Source of the DNA: CAVUAT01 sp963848045
GTDB lineage: Bacteria; Actinomycetota; Thermoleophilia; Solirubrobacterales; 70-9
Length of the DNA stretch: 64,000 bases
Direction of reading: 5' to 3'
Assembly: GCA_963848045.1 (NCBI GenBank)
Contig: CAWKCC010000002.1
Coordinates: 62,001 to 126,000, forward strand
Shown piece after piece: positions 50,716 through 59,386 of this stretch (within the stretch, counting starts at the first letter, position 1; every line of letters begins with the position of its first letter). The position numbers were made by a program, and so were the translations under genes. The notes beneath the pieces were generated by a model, which searched no databases, was not told the origin of the DNA, and saw only the letters and a program-made list of their open reading frames with translations.

Positions 50716-52869
50716 TCAGCGCTTCTTCTTCTTCTTGCACTTCTTCTTCTTGCACTTCTTCTTCTTCTTGCACTTCTTCTTCTTGGCGGCAGCGGCCGCC
50801 TTGCCCTTCTTCTTCTTCTTCGCTTTCTTCTTGCACTTCTTCGCCTTCTTCGCCTTGCCGCCGGCGGAGGTGGCCGGAGCCTCGTAGGCGCCGGCGTCGC
50901 AGGCGGACCCGGGGGGCCGCGGCACCCCGCGCTGGTCACCGCCGGAAGAGGGGCAGAGGCCCGCGGGAACGAGGCCGATCGCTGGACTCCCCGCGAGCAG
51001 GGCGCGCGTCAGGGTGACGCCGCCGTTGCCCGCCAGCGCGCCGATCAGAGGGTCGGTGGCGGGGCGGTCGCTGGGCTGGTCGAGCTCACAGGACGAGGTG
51101 CCGGGGCCCTCGACGTTTCCCCCGAGCGAGTCGATCACCCCGGCGGGTGTGACCACGCTGCAGTTCTGCGCGCCCGCGTCGCCCACGCCGGCCGTGACGA
51201 TCGACCCGCGCAGGTCGATCAGGCCCGATCCGGGGGCACCGTGGGCCAGCAGGTTGCCCCCCAGGCCGCCGGCGCCGGCGGGGTCGGCGGTGTTCTGGGC
51301 GAGCGTGCTGGCGGTGATCGCCACCGGCATCGCCGGGCCGCCGAGCCGGTTGGCGACGCCGCCGCCGTTGCCGCCCGCAGGGCCCGAGGCGGAGTTGCCC
51401 GAGATCGTGCTGTTGGTGATCGACAGGGCGCCCGCGCCCGCGGCGCTTGCGCGCTCGGCGAGAATGCCGCCGCCGGCCGCGGTCACCGCTCCCGTCGCCT
51501 GGTTGCCCGAGATCGTGCTGCGGGTGATCGCCATGCTGCCGTCGCTCGCCAGGTAGAGGCCGGCCCCGTTCAGGTTCGTCTGGTTGCCCGAGATCGTGGT
51601 CGTGTCGATGAAGTCGCTGGGGGCGCCCGCAGGGAGACTGGCGCGGTAGACGCCGCCGCCGTTGACCGGCGCGGAGTTGCCGGTGATCGTGCTGGAGCTG
51701 ACCGCGAGCGGGCCGTCGGAGCTGAGCATGACGCCGCCGCCGATCCCGCCAATGAGACCGGCGCTGTTGGCGCTGATAGTGCCGCCGTTGATCGTCAGGC
51801 TCGTGGCCGAGGTGGTCATGTCGATGCCGCCGCCCTGGCCGGAGCCGCCCGGGGCGGCCCGGTTCTGATCGATGGCGGAGCTGGTCAGGTAGAGACTGCC
51901 GCTGAACTGGACGCCGCCGCCTGCGCCCGCGGCGGCGGCACCACCCGCGTCGTTGCCGCTCACCGTGGAGCCGGTGATCGTCATCGGAATCGCCGACTCC
52001 ACGTCTATCCCGCCGCCGCTGCCGGTCGCTCCGGCCGCCGAGCCGCCGGCGTCGTTGCCCTGGATGCTGGAGGCGGGGATCGTCACCGTGGAACTACCCC
52101 CCGCATCGACGAACAGCCCTCCACCGCTGCCGGGGGCATCGATGCCTCCGCCCGCGCTGTTAGCCGAGATCAGGCTGGCCGAGACCGTCGCCGAGCTGTC
52201 GGTGCCGGTCGAGTAGACGCCGCCGCCGCGGCCGTCGGCATCGGCCGCGCCGCCGCCGGCCGCGTTGCCCGAGACCTCGGTGCTGTCGACGGCCAGGTAG
52301 CTGCCGTTGCCCGAGAAGTAGACGCCCCCGCCTCGCGCCGTGCTGGGCGCGTCCGATACCGCCTGGTTGCCGCTGACCTGGGCGTCGTCGAAGGTGAGCA
52401 CGTCGCCGCTGCCGCCGATGAAGCGGACGCCGCCGCCCTGTGGCTCAGCAGGCGGCGAGTTGGAGACCGAGCCGCCGGTGATCAGCAGGTCCCTGAGGAT
52501 CAGGCTGGGCCCTGCGACCGGCACCTCGAACACGCGGCCCGAGGTCTGCGCGACCGAGCGCAGGCCGCCCACCCCGACCACGGTCAAGTCGCCGGCGAGC
52601 ACGTCGAGGTCGTCGGCGGCCGCGGTGTCGTCGTCGACGCCCGGCTTACCGAGCGTGACGTCACCCGGGACGTTGATCCTGTCGGCGCCGGGGTTGCCGT
52701 TGGCCGTGATCACCGCGTCGCGCAGCGTGCAGGTGGCGTCGCAGACGCCGTCCCCCGAGTCGCCGAAGCTGTTGACGTCGTAGGTGCTCGCGCTGGCGCC
52801 GGCAGGCGAAACCGCCGCGATCACGGCGATCGCCGCCAAGGCGGCGAAGCGGGTCCCTCTCCCCGACAT
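50716..52869 (-). CDS. Secreted parallel beta-helix protein with Lys/Cys-rich tail
   Basis: About 717 residues from ATG 52869 (TACCAT lies 8 bases upstream; an in-frame start at 52908 is less likely). A signal peptide (AALAAIAVIAAVSPAGASA) is followed by VCDATCTLRDAVITAN, the entry motif of right-handed beta-helix surface proteins of the choice-of-anchor Q type. About 20 coils with recurrent TISGN/TVSGN turns follow, ending CDAGAYEAP. The last ~45 residues are Lys-rich with regularly spaced Cys (KKCKKKKKCKKKKCKKKKKR). Beta-helix proteins often bind polysaccharide; the tail may bind teichoic acid, DNA or metal (inference). Confidence 0.8.
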   Translation of the reverse strand: MSGRGTRFAALAAIAVIAAVSPAGASASTYDVNSFGDSGDGVCDATCTLRDAVITANGNPGADRINVPGDVTLGKPGVDDDTAAADDLDVLAGDLTVVGVGGLRSVAQTSGRVFEVPVAGPSLILRDLLITGGSVSNSPPAEPQGGGVRFIGGSGDVLTFDDAQVSGNQAVSDAPSTARGGGVYFSGNGSYLAVDSTEVSGNAAGGGAADADGRGGGVYSTGTDSSATVSASLISANSAGGGIDAPGSGGGLFVDAGGSSTVTIPASSIQGNDAGGSAAGATGSGGGIDVESAIPMTITGSTVSGNDAGGAAAAGAGGGVQFSGSLYLTSSAIDQNRAAPGGSGQGGGIDMTTSATSLTINGGTISANSAGLIGGIGGGVMLSSDGPLAVSSSTITGNSAPVNGGGVYRASLPAGAPSDFIDTTTISGNQTNLNGAGLYLASDGSMAITRSTISGNQATGAVTAAGGGILAERASAAGAGALSITNSTISGNSASGPAGGNGGGVANRLGGPAMPVAITASTLAQNTADPAGAGGLGGNLLAHGAPGSGLIDLRGSIVTAGVGDAGAQNCSVVTPAGVIDSLGGNVEGPGTSSCELDQPSDRPATDPLIGALAGNGGVTLTRALLAGSPAIGLVPAGLCPSSGGDQRGVPRPPGSACDAGAYEAPATSAGGKAKKAKKCKKKAKKKKKGKAAAAAKKKKCKKKKKCKKKKCKKKKKR
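50719..50850 (-). repeat. Low-complexity AAG-rich tract coding the Lys/Cys tail
   Basis: The plus strand is almost pure CTT/TTC triplets with GCA insertions, a sharp departure from the local composition. It encodes at least 25 lysines with single cysteines every 4-6 residues in the last third. Confidence 0.85.
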
Positions 52870-52877
52870 CCCTCCTG

Positions 52878-52883
52878 ATGGTA
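52878..52883 (-). promoter_or_regulatory. Putative -10 element, TACCAT
   Basis: On the minus strand TACCAT is followed by 8 bases and the ATG at 52869. Confidence 0.4.
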
Positions 52884-52962
52884 CGCGCAGAGCCCGTGTG
52901 CGGGGCATCCGCGCTCCCGCCCGCGGTTCGGATCGCGCCCAGGGCGCCCAGGGGCGGCTCGC

Positions 52963-54417
52963 TCAGCCCTGAAGCGTGACCAGGCGCTCCTCGGTCAACT
53001 CGCGCACGGCGTAGGCGGGGCCCTCGCGGGTGTTGCCCGCGTCCTTGACTCCGCCGTAGGGCATCTGGTCGGTGCGGAAGGTCGGCACCTCGTTGACCAG
53101 CACACCGCCGAACTCCAGCCGCTCGGCGGCCTCGATGCCGCGACCGATGTCGCGGGTGAAGACGCCGGCCTGCAGGCCGAAGCGTGAGTCGTTGGCCAGC
53201 TCGATCGCCTCGTCGAAGGAGCCGAAGGAGTGCAGCGTCGCGACCGGGCCGAAGATCTCCTCGCACCAGACCTTGGCCTCGCGCGGCGGCTCGCGGATCA
53301 CGGTCGGCGCCAGGCAGCGGCCCTCGTCCACCAGCTCACCGCCGGCCAGCACCTCGCCGCCGGCGGCGGCCGCCTCGTCCACCCACCCCTTGACGCGGTC
53401 GCGGTCGCCGGGCGAGATCAGCGGGCCGACGTCGGTGGCCTCGTCCATCGGGTCACCCACGACCAGTGACTTCACGTTCTTCACGAACCGGGCGGTGAAG
53501 TCGTCGATCAGCGACTCGTGGACCAGGATGCGCTGCACCGAGATGCAGCTCTGGCCCGCGTGAGAGTAGGCGTGAATCTTGGCCTTGTCGGCCGCCTGCT
53601 CCCAGTCGCCGTCCTCCATGACGATCAGCGGCGCCGTCGAGCCCAACTCGAGGTTGACCTTCTTGCGGGCGGCCTTGGCGCGAATCGCCCAGCCGACCGG
53701 CGCCGAGCCGGTGAAGGTGATCGCCTTGGTCAGCGGGCTCTCGACGATCGCGTTGCCGACCTCGGCGCCCGGGCCGTTGACCACATGCAGCCAGCCCTCG
53801 GGCAGTCCGGCCTCGTAGAGGATCTCGGAGAGCTTGATCGCGCTGATCGGGGTCTGGCCCGCGGGCTTCAGCACCACGGCGTTGCCCGCGGCGATCGCGG
53901 GCCCCAGCTTGTGCGCGACCAGGTTGAGGGGGAAGTTGAAGGGGCTGATCGCGCCCACGACCCCATAGGGCAAGCGCAGCACGAAGCCGAGCTTTCCCTC
54001 GCCGGCGGCGCCCGCCTCCATCGGCACCATCTCGCCGGTCAGCGTGCGTGCCTCGACGGCCGAGAAGACGAGCGTGCCGACGGTCCGCTGGGCCTCGACC
54101 CGCGCCGTCTTGATCGGCTTGCCGGCCTCGGCGGCGATCGTCGCCGCCAGCTCGTCCTCGCGCTCGGCGACGATCTGCGAGGCGCGGTCGAGCACGGCTG
54201 CGCGCTCGTGCTGGGGGAAGTCTCCCCTGGAGAAGGCCCGGTGCGCGGCCTCGGCCGCGCGCTCGACGGTTGCGGCGTCGCCCTGGGCGACCCGCCCGAT
54301 CAGGCTGTCGTCGTAGGGACTGCGGACCTCGGTCCAGGCGCCGGTCTCGATCCGCTCGCCTGCGACGAGCAGCCTGTGGTCGGTGACCTCGATCGCCTCA
54401 ATCGTGCCGGTGGCCAT
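52963..54417 (-). CDS. NAD(P)-dependent aldehyde dehydrogenase
   Basis: The 484-residue ALDH-superfamily enzyme oxidises an aldehyde to the acid. VNLELGSTAPLIV carries the general base Glu and GQSCISVQRI the nucleophile Cys; PFNFPLNLVAHKLGPAIAAG is the cofactor-binding segment. The motif set resembles lactaldehyde/glyceraldehyde-3-phosphate (non-phosphorylating) dehydrogenases; substrate is not certain. ATG 54417 has AAAGGAG about 10 bases upstream, so this gene is leadered. Confidence 0.9.
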   Translation of the reverse strand: MATGTIEAIEVTDHRLLVAGERIETGAWTEVRSPYDDSLIGRVAQGDAATVERAAEAAHRAFSRGDFPQHERAAVLDRASQIVAEREDELAATIAAEAGKPIKTARVEAQRTVGTLVFSAVEARTLTGEMVPMEAGAAGEGKLGFVLRLPYGVVGAISPFNFPLNLVAHKLGPAIAAGNAVVLKPAGQTPISAIKLSEILYEAGLPEGWLHVVNGPGAEVGNAIVESPLTKAITFTGSAPVGWAIRAKAARKKVNLELGSTAPLIVMEDGDWEQAADKAKIHAYSHAGQSCISVQRILVHESLIDDFTARFVKNVKSLVVGDPMDEATDVGPLISPGDRDRVKGWVDEAAAAGGEVLAGGELVDEGRCLAPTVIREPPREAKVWCEEIFGPVATLHSFGSFDEAIELANDSRFGLQAGVFTRDIGRGIEAAERLEFGGVLVNEVPTFRTDQMPYGGVKDAGNTREGPAYAVRELTEERLVTLQG

Positions 54418-54472
54418 CTTTCGGGCTCCTTTCCTCGACCGGCCGGAACGCCGGATCACGCTCGTTACCCTG

Positions 54473-54478
54473 AGCCTA
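54473..54478 (-). promoter_or_regulatory. Putative -10 of the aldehyde dehydrogenase gene, TAGGCT
   Basis: TAGGCT on the minus strand lies 55 bases before the ATG at 54417, consistent with a leader that contains the Shine-Dalgarno. Confidence 0.45.
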
Positions 54479-54551
54479 GAGGACTTGCCGAGGCGTGCTC
54501 GAAGGCGTGGGAGCGCAACTTCACGCGTACTTGTCCGTTCCGTCCAAGACG

Positions 54552-55664
54552 ATGCCGAGCCGAAGAATCATCACAATTGCGATCGCGTTGCTGCTGGCCA
54601 CTGCCGCGGCGGGCGCCGAGGCCAAGGGCCGCTGGGTGATCAAGGGCGCCGGCTACGGCCACGGGATCGGGATGAGCCAGTACGGCGCCTACGGCTCGGC
54701 CAAGGCGGGCATGGGCTACCGGGCGATCCTCAAGCAGTACTACTCGGGCACCGAGATCGGCACCGACCCGGGCAAGACGATGCGGATCCTGCTGCGTCCC
54801 TACCAGACGAGGGTGTCCTTCAAGGGCGCCAGCGCCGCCTGCGGGGCAAAGCTCAACGAGTCCAGGACCTACACGGCGAAGCGCAAGGGGTCGAAGGTCA
54901 GCCTGCGGACCAAGTCGGGACGGCGCCGCGGGAAGTGCGGCAGGGTGCTCAGGGCAACCGGGGGCAAGACGGTGATCCTGATCGGCAAGGGCGCCTACCG
55001 CGGGGCGCTCGAGGTGCGGCCGTCGGGCGTTCCGGGCAGGCTGAACGCGATCAACGCCGTCGGCATCGAGAGCTACCTGCGCGGCGTGATCGCCGAGGAG
55101 TCGCCCAGCTCGTGGCCGCTCGAGGCGCTCAAGGCTCAGGCGGTCGCGGCGCGCTCCTACGCGCTGAGCTCCGGGGTCGGCGGCAAGGGCTTCGACGCCT
55201 ATGACGACACCCGAAGCCAGGTCTACGGCGGCATCGGCGCCGAGACCGCGCGCACCAACACGGCCGTGACAGAGACCGCCAACGAAGTGGTGCTGTATGC
55301 GGGCAAGATCGCCCAGACCTTCTTCATGTCCACCTCGGGCGGCCACACAGAGAACAACGAGAACTCCTTCCTGGGCGGCACGCCCGAGCCCTACCTGCGC
55401 GGCGTGCCCGACCCCAACGAGGCCAAGGCCGGCTCCTCGTACCACCGCTGGACCCGCAAGTTCTCACAGCGGAGCCTCCAGGCCGAGCTGCGCGGCCTCG
55501 TCAAGGGCCGGCTGAAGCGGATCGTCGTCGCCAGGCGCGGTGTCTCGCCGCGGATCGTCAAGGCCAAGGTGATCGGCTCCGGGGGCGTCACCATCACCAA
55601 CGGCCCCCGGCTGCGCGCCCTGCTGGGCCTGCCCGACACCTGGGCGACCTTCAAGAAGAGATAG
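54552..55664 (+). CDS. SpoIID/LytB-domain secreted protein
   Basis: The 370-residue exported protein has a signal peptide (IITIAIALLLATAAAGAEA), then GAGYGHGIGMSQYGAYG, which is the SpoIID/LytB signature, and later ESYLRGVIAEESPSSWPLEALKAQAVAARSYA in consecutive blocks. SpoIID-type domains are lytic transglycosylases acting on denuded peptidoglycan or are amidase enhancers. The ATG at 54552 is chosen because it begins the signal peptide; frames from upstream add an unlikely extension. It ends in a basic FKKR, like several exported proteins here. Confidence 0.83.
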   Translation: MPSRRIITIAIALLLATAAAGAEAKGRWVIKGAGYGHGIGMSQYGAYGSAKAGMGYRAILKQYYSGTEIGTDPGKTMRILLRPYQTRVSFKGASAACGAKLNESRTYTAKRKGSKVSLRTKSGRRRGKCGRVLRATGGKTVILIGKGAYRGALEVRPSGVPGRLNAINAVGIESYLRGVIAEESPSSWPLEALKAQAVAARSYALSSGVGGKGFDAYDDTRSQVYGGIGAETARTNTAVTETANEVVLYAGKIAQTFFMSTSGGHTENNENSFLGGTPEPYLRGVPDPNEAKAGSSYHRWTRKFSQRSLQAELRGLVKGRLKRIVVARRGVSPRIVKAKVIGSGGVTITNGPRLRALLGLPDTWATFKKR

Positions 55665-55952
55665 CCGCCGCCTCCCGTCTGGCTGGAGGCAGTCCTTTCC
55701 GTCAGGCTGGATCGCCCGAAGCTGCCGCTTCTCGTCCAAGGACAACGAAATCCGGGGGTCTCGATCCCCTCTTGACTTCCCTTTTCACGCGGAGGGAGGC
55801 GCGCGGTTCGCCAGCAACCGACAACCTGACCTCGTGCTGCTGGTCATCCGGAGCCGAAGCGGAAGCGATGCAATCGTCGCCGCGGGTTCGCCGGGCGGGC
55901 CGAATCGGTTAGCGTCGCCGTGCACTGCAATGGGGTGGTAGGAGGAGCGAGC

Positions 55953-56813
55953 TTGGAATCCAAGGCGATCAACCCGGTCGACTTCCGCGAGGCGCAGCAC
56001 AAGCAGTGGGACTCCGCTGCGGTGGGATGGAAAGACTGGAGCGAGTTCACCGACAGCGCCGCCGGGCATATCAGCGAGCGGCTGGTGGAGCTCGCCGACG
56101 TGCAGCCGGGAAGCCGGGTCCTGGACGTCGCCGCGGGCTATGGCGAGCCGGCGCTGACCGCCGCGCGCAAGGCCGGCCCGGAGGGCCGCGTCGTGGCCAC
56201 GGACATCTCCGCCGAGATGCTCGCGTTCGGCCGTGAACGCGCGGCGGCGGCCGGCTTGGGCAACGTCGAGTTCATGGAGTCAGACGCCTCCAGCCTCGAT
56301 TTTCCGCACGCGAGCTTCGACGCCTCCGTCTCGCGCTGGGGAATCATCTTCGAGCCTGACGCGGAGGCCGCCGCGGGGCGCATCCGGGGCTTCCTCAAGC
56401 CGGGCGCGCGGATGGCGATCAGCTCGTGGGGCGAGCCCGATCAGGTCCCCTTCCTCTCGATTCCGATGAGGACGGCGATGGAGCGGCTGGACGTGCCCCC
56501 GCCCCCGGCCGGAACGCCCGGGCCCCTCTCCCGGCCCACCCCCGCTGCCATCGGCGGGTTGCTCGAAGGAGGTGGGTTCTCGAAGGTCTCCGTGGAGCAG
56601 GACGAGGTCACCTTCGAGTTCGACTCCCCGGAGCACTTCACCGCCTACACCAGGGCGATCGCCGCCCCGATCCGAGCGATGATCGAGCAGCACGCAGGCG
56701 CCGCCCAGGAAGAGGCCTGGGACGCGGTCACGCGGGCCGCAGCGGATGCGGGGGGTGGCTCGAAGCCGCTGAGCTTTTCGAACGTGGTGCTGCTCGCCTC
56801 GGCAACCGCCTGA
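55953..56813 (+). CDS. Class I SAM-dependent methyltransferase
   Basis: About 286 residues from TTG 55953, preceded by GGAGGAG at 5 bases; GTG 55920 in the same frame is an alternative. SAM motif I is VLDVAAGYGEPALTAARKAG, with VVATDISAEMLAFGRERA behind it and FDASVSRWGIIFEPD as the post-motif acidic region. It resembles UbiE/Coq5-like and ArsM-like enzymes without closer assignment. The preceding 288 bases hold no gene I can support. It stands alone in orientation context, with a decayed gene behind it. Confidence 0.78.
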   Translation: MESKAINPVDFREAQHKQWDSAAVGWKDWSEFTDSAAGHISERLVELADVQPGSRVLDVAAGYGEPALTAARKAGPEGRVVATDISAEMLAFGRERAAAAGLGNVEFMESDASSLDFPHASFDASVSRWGIIFEPDAEAAAGRIRGFLKPGARMAISSWGEPDQVPFLSIPMRTAMERLDVPPPPAGTPGPLSRPTPAAIGGLLEGGGFSKVSVEQDEVTFEFDSPEHFTAYTRAIAAPIRAMIEQHAGAAQEEAWDAVTRAAADAGGGSKPLSFSNVVLLASATA

Positions 56814-56966
56814 GCCAAGGGCCAAGGGGCGTGGGCCTCGAATGGGGTTGCAAAGGAGTGCTCCTTTGCGCCAAAACCAGCACAACGCCGCGGCCCTCGC
56901 ATTTGCTGCCCAGCGATCACGTCTCCTCGTCATCGGCGCATGGGGAGGCGCGGACGGCATTTCCGC

Positions 56967-57203
56967 TTCCTGGCGCCGCGCGACCACCAGTCTGGCCGTC
57001 CATCCCGGTGCCCGGCCTGCCGCCGGGGGCTTGATCGGCTCGGTGTCGATCCCGCCTCGCGCGATCAGCCAGGCGATCAGCGAGTTCGAGTTCCACATCT
57101 CACCGGCCTCGAGTTCATCGCGGCCCCACACAGGCGTCGGCACCCGCGGGACCAGGTCCCGCACCCGCTCTGCGTGAGCTCGTTCGTCGGGTGGGACCAG
57201 GTC
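56967..57203 (-). pseudogene. Decayed gene remnant (actinobacterial conserved hypothetical)
   Basis: On the minus strand a conserved-looking segment reads VPTPVWGRDELEAGEMWNSN, then SLIAWLIARGGIDTE and PPAAGRAPGW. This pattern I associate with the C-terminal half of an uncharacterised actinobacterial family. The N-terminal half and a proper stop are missing, and the frame continues antisense into the methyltransferase gene. I read it as a remnant. The rest of the 589-base gap (56814-57402) shows nothing else I can support. Confidence 0.4.
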
Positions 57204-57389
57204 CGGCTCACCCTTCTCCTCCCCATGCAGGGCGACAGAGCCGACTACCGAGCAGAGACCGCGGGGCGGAGAAGCTGGCTGTCCGGGGGCTGATGAAGAA
57301 GAACCATCTGGCAAGCGGCGATCGATAGTCGGTCCGAGGCTCTCTCTCTGATCTCGGTCTTGGAGCAGCGCTCATGTCTCTACCGGCCT

Positions 57390-57395
57390 TAGCCT
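57390..57395 (+). promoter_or_regulatory. Putative -10 element, TAGCCT
   Basis: TAGCCT ends 7 bases before the ATG at 57403. Confidence 0.6.
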
Positions 57396-57402
57396 GCGCC
57401 AA

Positions 57403-58302
57403 ATGAAGATGAAAGCCCGTCTCGGGATCTGTCTGTCGCTGGCGGCGGCACTCGTCGGCTGCGGCAACGACTCCCAGCCGGCGTTTGAAGCTCAGGTTGA
57501 CGCGGCCCGGGTCGCCGACACCAGAATCGCCTTCTATGAGCGCGGTCAGGGACCGCCGCTGTTGATGCTGACGGGCACCGGCTCCACGATGGCCGAATGG
57601 GATCCGGCGCTGCTTCGCCTGCTGGCTCAGGACCACCGGCTGATCCTCTTCGACTATCCCGGGCTCGGGCTGTCGGGGCCCTGGCGCGGGGACACCTTCG
57701 ACTCGCTCGCCGAAACCACCGCCGGCCTGATGAAGGCGATCGACGTGCCCGAGGCAGATGTCCTGGGCTGGTCGATGGGAGGCTTCGTCGCTCAGCGCCT
57801 CGCGGTCAATCACCCGGAAAGTGTCTCCCATCTGATCTTGGCGGGGACCAACCCCGGAGGCAGCCAGACCGTGCTCGGCTCACCGGAGGCTCAGGCCGTC
57901 GACAGCGAGCCCAACCCCTCGGACAGGAGCATCCTGCGTGAGCTCTACCCGCCGGAGCGCCGGGCAGAGGGCCGTAGCTTCCTGCGCCGCCTCGAGCGCG
58001 CCAGCCAGAGCGGTGAGATCCCCGACGACTTCGACGTTCCCGCGGCCACCACCGAGGCCCAGGTCGAAGCCGAAGGCCCCTGGCTCCGCAGCAACCGGAA
58101 CTACCGCCAGCTGGCCGGCGTGCGCGCGCCGACCCTGGCCGCGGCCGGCCGTCGTGATCCGGTGGTGCCGGCGGTGAACCTGAGGCGGATCGCCGCCGAG
58201 ATCCCACGATCCAAGCTCGTCGTCTTCCCCGGGGCTCACGCCTTCCTGTTCCAGGAGCGCCGCTCATTCGCTCGAGCCGTCAACGAGTTCCTGGGTCAGT
58301 GA
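57403..58302 (+). CDS. Alpha/beta-hydrolase lipoprotein
   Basis: The 299-residue protein begins with a signal ending in the lipobox AALVGC, so it is probably a lipoprotein outside the membrane. The mature part is an alpha/beta hydrolase: LTGTGSTMAEWD, FDYPGLGLSG, the nucleophile elbow GWSMGG, and VVFPGAHAFLFQER with the catalytic His. DPVVPAVNLR may supply the acid. Substrate (ester, lactone or epoxide) is unknown. Confidence 0.82.
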   Translation: MKMKARLGICLSLAAALVGCGNDSQPAFEAQVDAARVADTRIAFYERGQGPPLLMLTGTGSTMAEWDPALLRLLAQDHRLILFDYPGLGLSGPWRGDTFDSLAETTAGLMKAIDVPEADVLGWSMGGFVAQRLAVNHPESVSHLILAGTNPGGSQTVLGSPEAQAVDSEPNPSDRSILRELYPPERRAEGRSFLRRLERASQSGEIPDDFDVPAATTEAQVEAEGPWLRSNRNYRQLAGVRAPTLAAAGRRDPVVPAVNLRRIAAEIPRSKLVVFPGAHAFLFQERRSFARAVNEFLGQ

Positions 58303-58316
58303 GTTGATGCTGACCG

Positions 58317-58350
58317 GGCGCTATCGCTCCTCGCGATCAGGAGCGGCGCC
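58317..58350. terminator. Hairpin between convergent genes
   Basis: GGCGC, TAT bulge, CGCTCCT, loop CGCGATC, AGGAGCG and GCGCC make a 12-bp stem with a bulge, placed between the hydrolase and the CrtC/AttH-like gene. There is no T tract, so termination is inferred from position. Confidence 0.4.
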
Positions 58351-58374
58351 GGCTCACGCCCTCCCATGCAGTGG

Positions 58375-59373
58375 TCAGCCGTCGGGGTAGGGCTGAAGCG
58401 GGATGCCGTGGTCGGTGTCGAGGCTGCCGAACTCGTACGCCGCGGCGCGGTTGACGGTGAGGCGCCGGGGCGGGGCGCCCTCGAGCTCGACGTCGAGCTG
58501 GAGGTCGGCGATCGAGCAGTTGAGCGTGTTGTGCTCGGGGCCGACCGGGTCGGCGTAGACCCAGGCGACGAAGTCCTTGCTGGGCGCCGCGGCCCGGCCT
58601 CCGAGCTTGATTCCCTTCCCTTTGAGCGCGAATCGCACCTCGGTCGGTGACTCCTCGACCTGGGTCGAGGGCACGTGCCCGAAGCCGCCGAGGCGGTGCG
58701 CGGTGCCGTCGAGGAAGAGCATCGCGTTGCCTACCCACGGGGTGCGGAGCCCGGCGACCCTGATGCGCCCGACCGCCATGTCGAAGTAGTCGCTTCGGTC
58801 GCCTCCCTCGAACCCCGCGCCCTGCACCCAGATCCAGCGTTCGGCGTGCTCGGCGCCCCAGTTGTGGCCGACCATGCCGCGCCAGCCCTCGACCTCGATG
58901 CTCTCGCCGTTCACCTGGATCGACCCGTTGAACTCCGCGTTGGGGTAGGGGCTGAGCGACTTCGTCCTCGGCAGCGGCGCGCCGTACAGGAAGTCGCGGG
59001 ACAGATGGCGGAAAGGCTCGTGCTCGTCGGAGAAGCTCAGCTCCCAGCGCGCCTCGAGAGCCGGGGTCGTGACCGAGCCGGCGGCGCGGCCGTCGCCGAG
59101 CGTCGCGTCGGCGATCCGGATGTAGGCCCCCTCGGGGACGTCGAGCTGGTCGGCGCCGAACTGGCGCTTGGTGGCACGGGGGCCCGGGGCGTCGGCGTCG
59201 AAGAGCACGAACCACAGCGCGCAGCTGATCTCCTTCCCCGGGCGCTTGTGGACGGTGTGGCGGATCCAGGCGCCCCGGCCCCCACCCGGCCGGCAGAGCT
59301 TCAGGTAGAAGCTCTCGTAGTGCCCGGCCCTTCGGGCGGAGGCGAGCTGGGGGAAGCGGGCCTTGGTGCGCAC
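58375..59373 (-). CDS. CrtC/AttH-like lipocalin-fold protein
   Basis: The 332-residue protein has YESFYLKLCRPGGGRGAWIR near the start and GWRGMVGHNWGAEHAERWIW in the middle. These resemble the AttH/carotenoid-1,2-hydratase/tocopherol-cyclase-like group of double lipocalins, in which the GHNWG-type segment lines the cavity. No carotenoid gene is nearby, so a specific reaction is not proposed. GTG 59373 has TAGGGT 7 bases upstream. Confidence 0.55.
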   Translation of the reverse strand: MRTKARFPQLASARRAGHYESFYLKLCRPGGGRGAWIRHTVHKRPGKEISCALWFVLFDADAPGPRATKRQFGADQLDVPEGAYIRIADATLGDGRAAGSVTTPALEARWELSFSDEHEPFRHLSRDFLYGAPLPRTKSLSPYPNAEFNGSIQVNGESIEVEGWRGMVGHNWGAEHAERWIWVQGAGFEGGDRSDYFDMAVGRIRVAGLRTPWVGNAMLFLDGTAHRLGGFGHVPSTQVEESPTEVRFALKGKGIKLGGRAAAPSKDFVAWVYADPVGPEHNTLNCSIADLQLDVELEGAPPRRLTVNRAAAYEFGSLDTDHGIPLQPYPDG

Positions 59374-59380
59374 GGCGCGA

Positions 59381-59386
59381 ACCCTA
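59381..59386 (-). promoter_or_regulatory. Putative -10 element, TAGGGT
   Basis: On the minus strand TAGGGT is followed by 7 bases and GTG 59373. Confidence 0.5.

Noticed and set aside
50716..50850. Long CTT/TTC-rich tract read as a plus-strand polypyrimidine terminator or short ORF
   Set aside because: It is in frame with the beta-helix gene on the minus strand and codes its Lys-rich tail.
55745..55775. T-arm-like sequence CCGGGGGTCTCGATCCCCTC suggesting a tRNA
   Set aside because: The loop lacks the TTC start of a T loop, and no acceptor, D or anticodon stems can be built around it.
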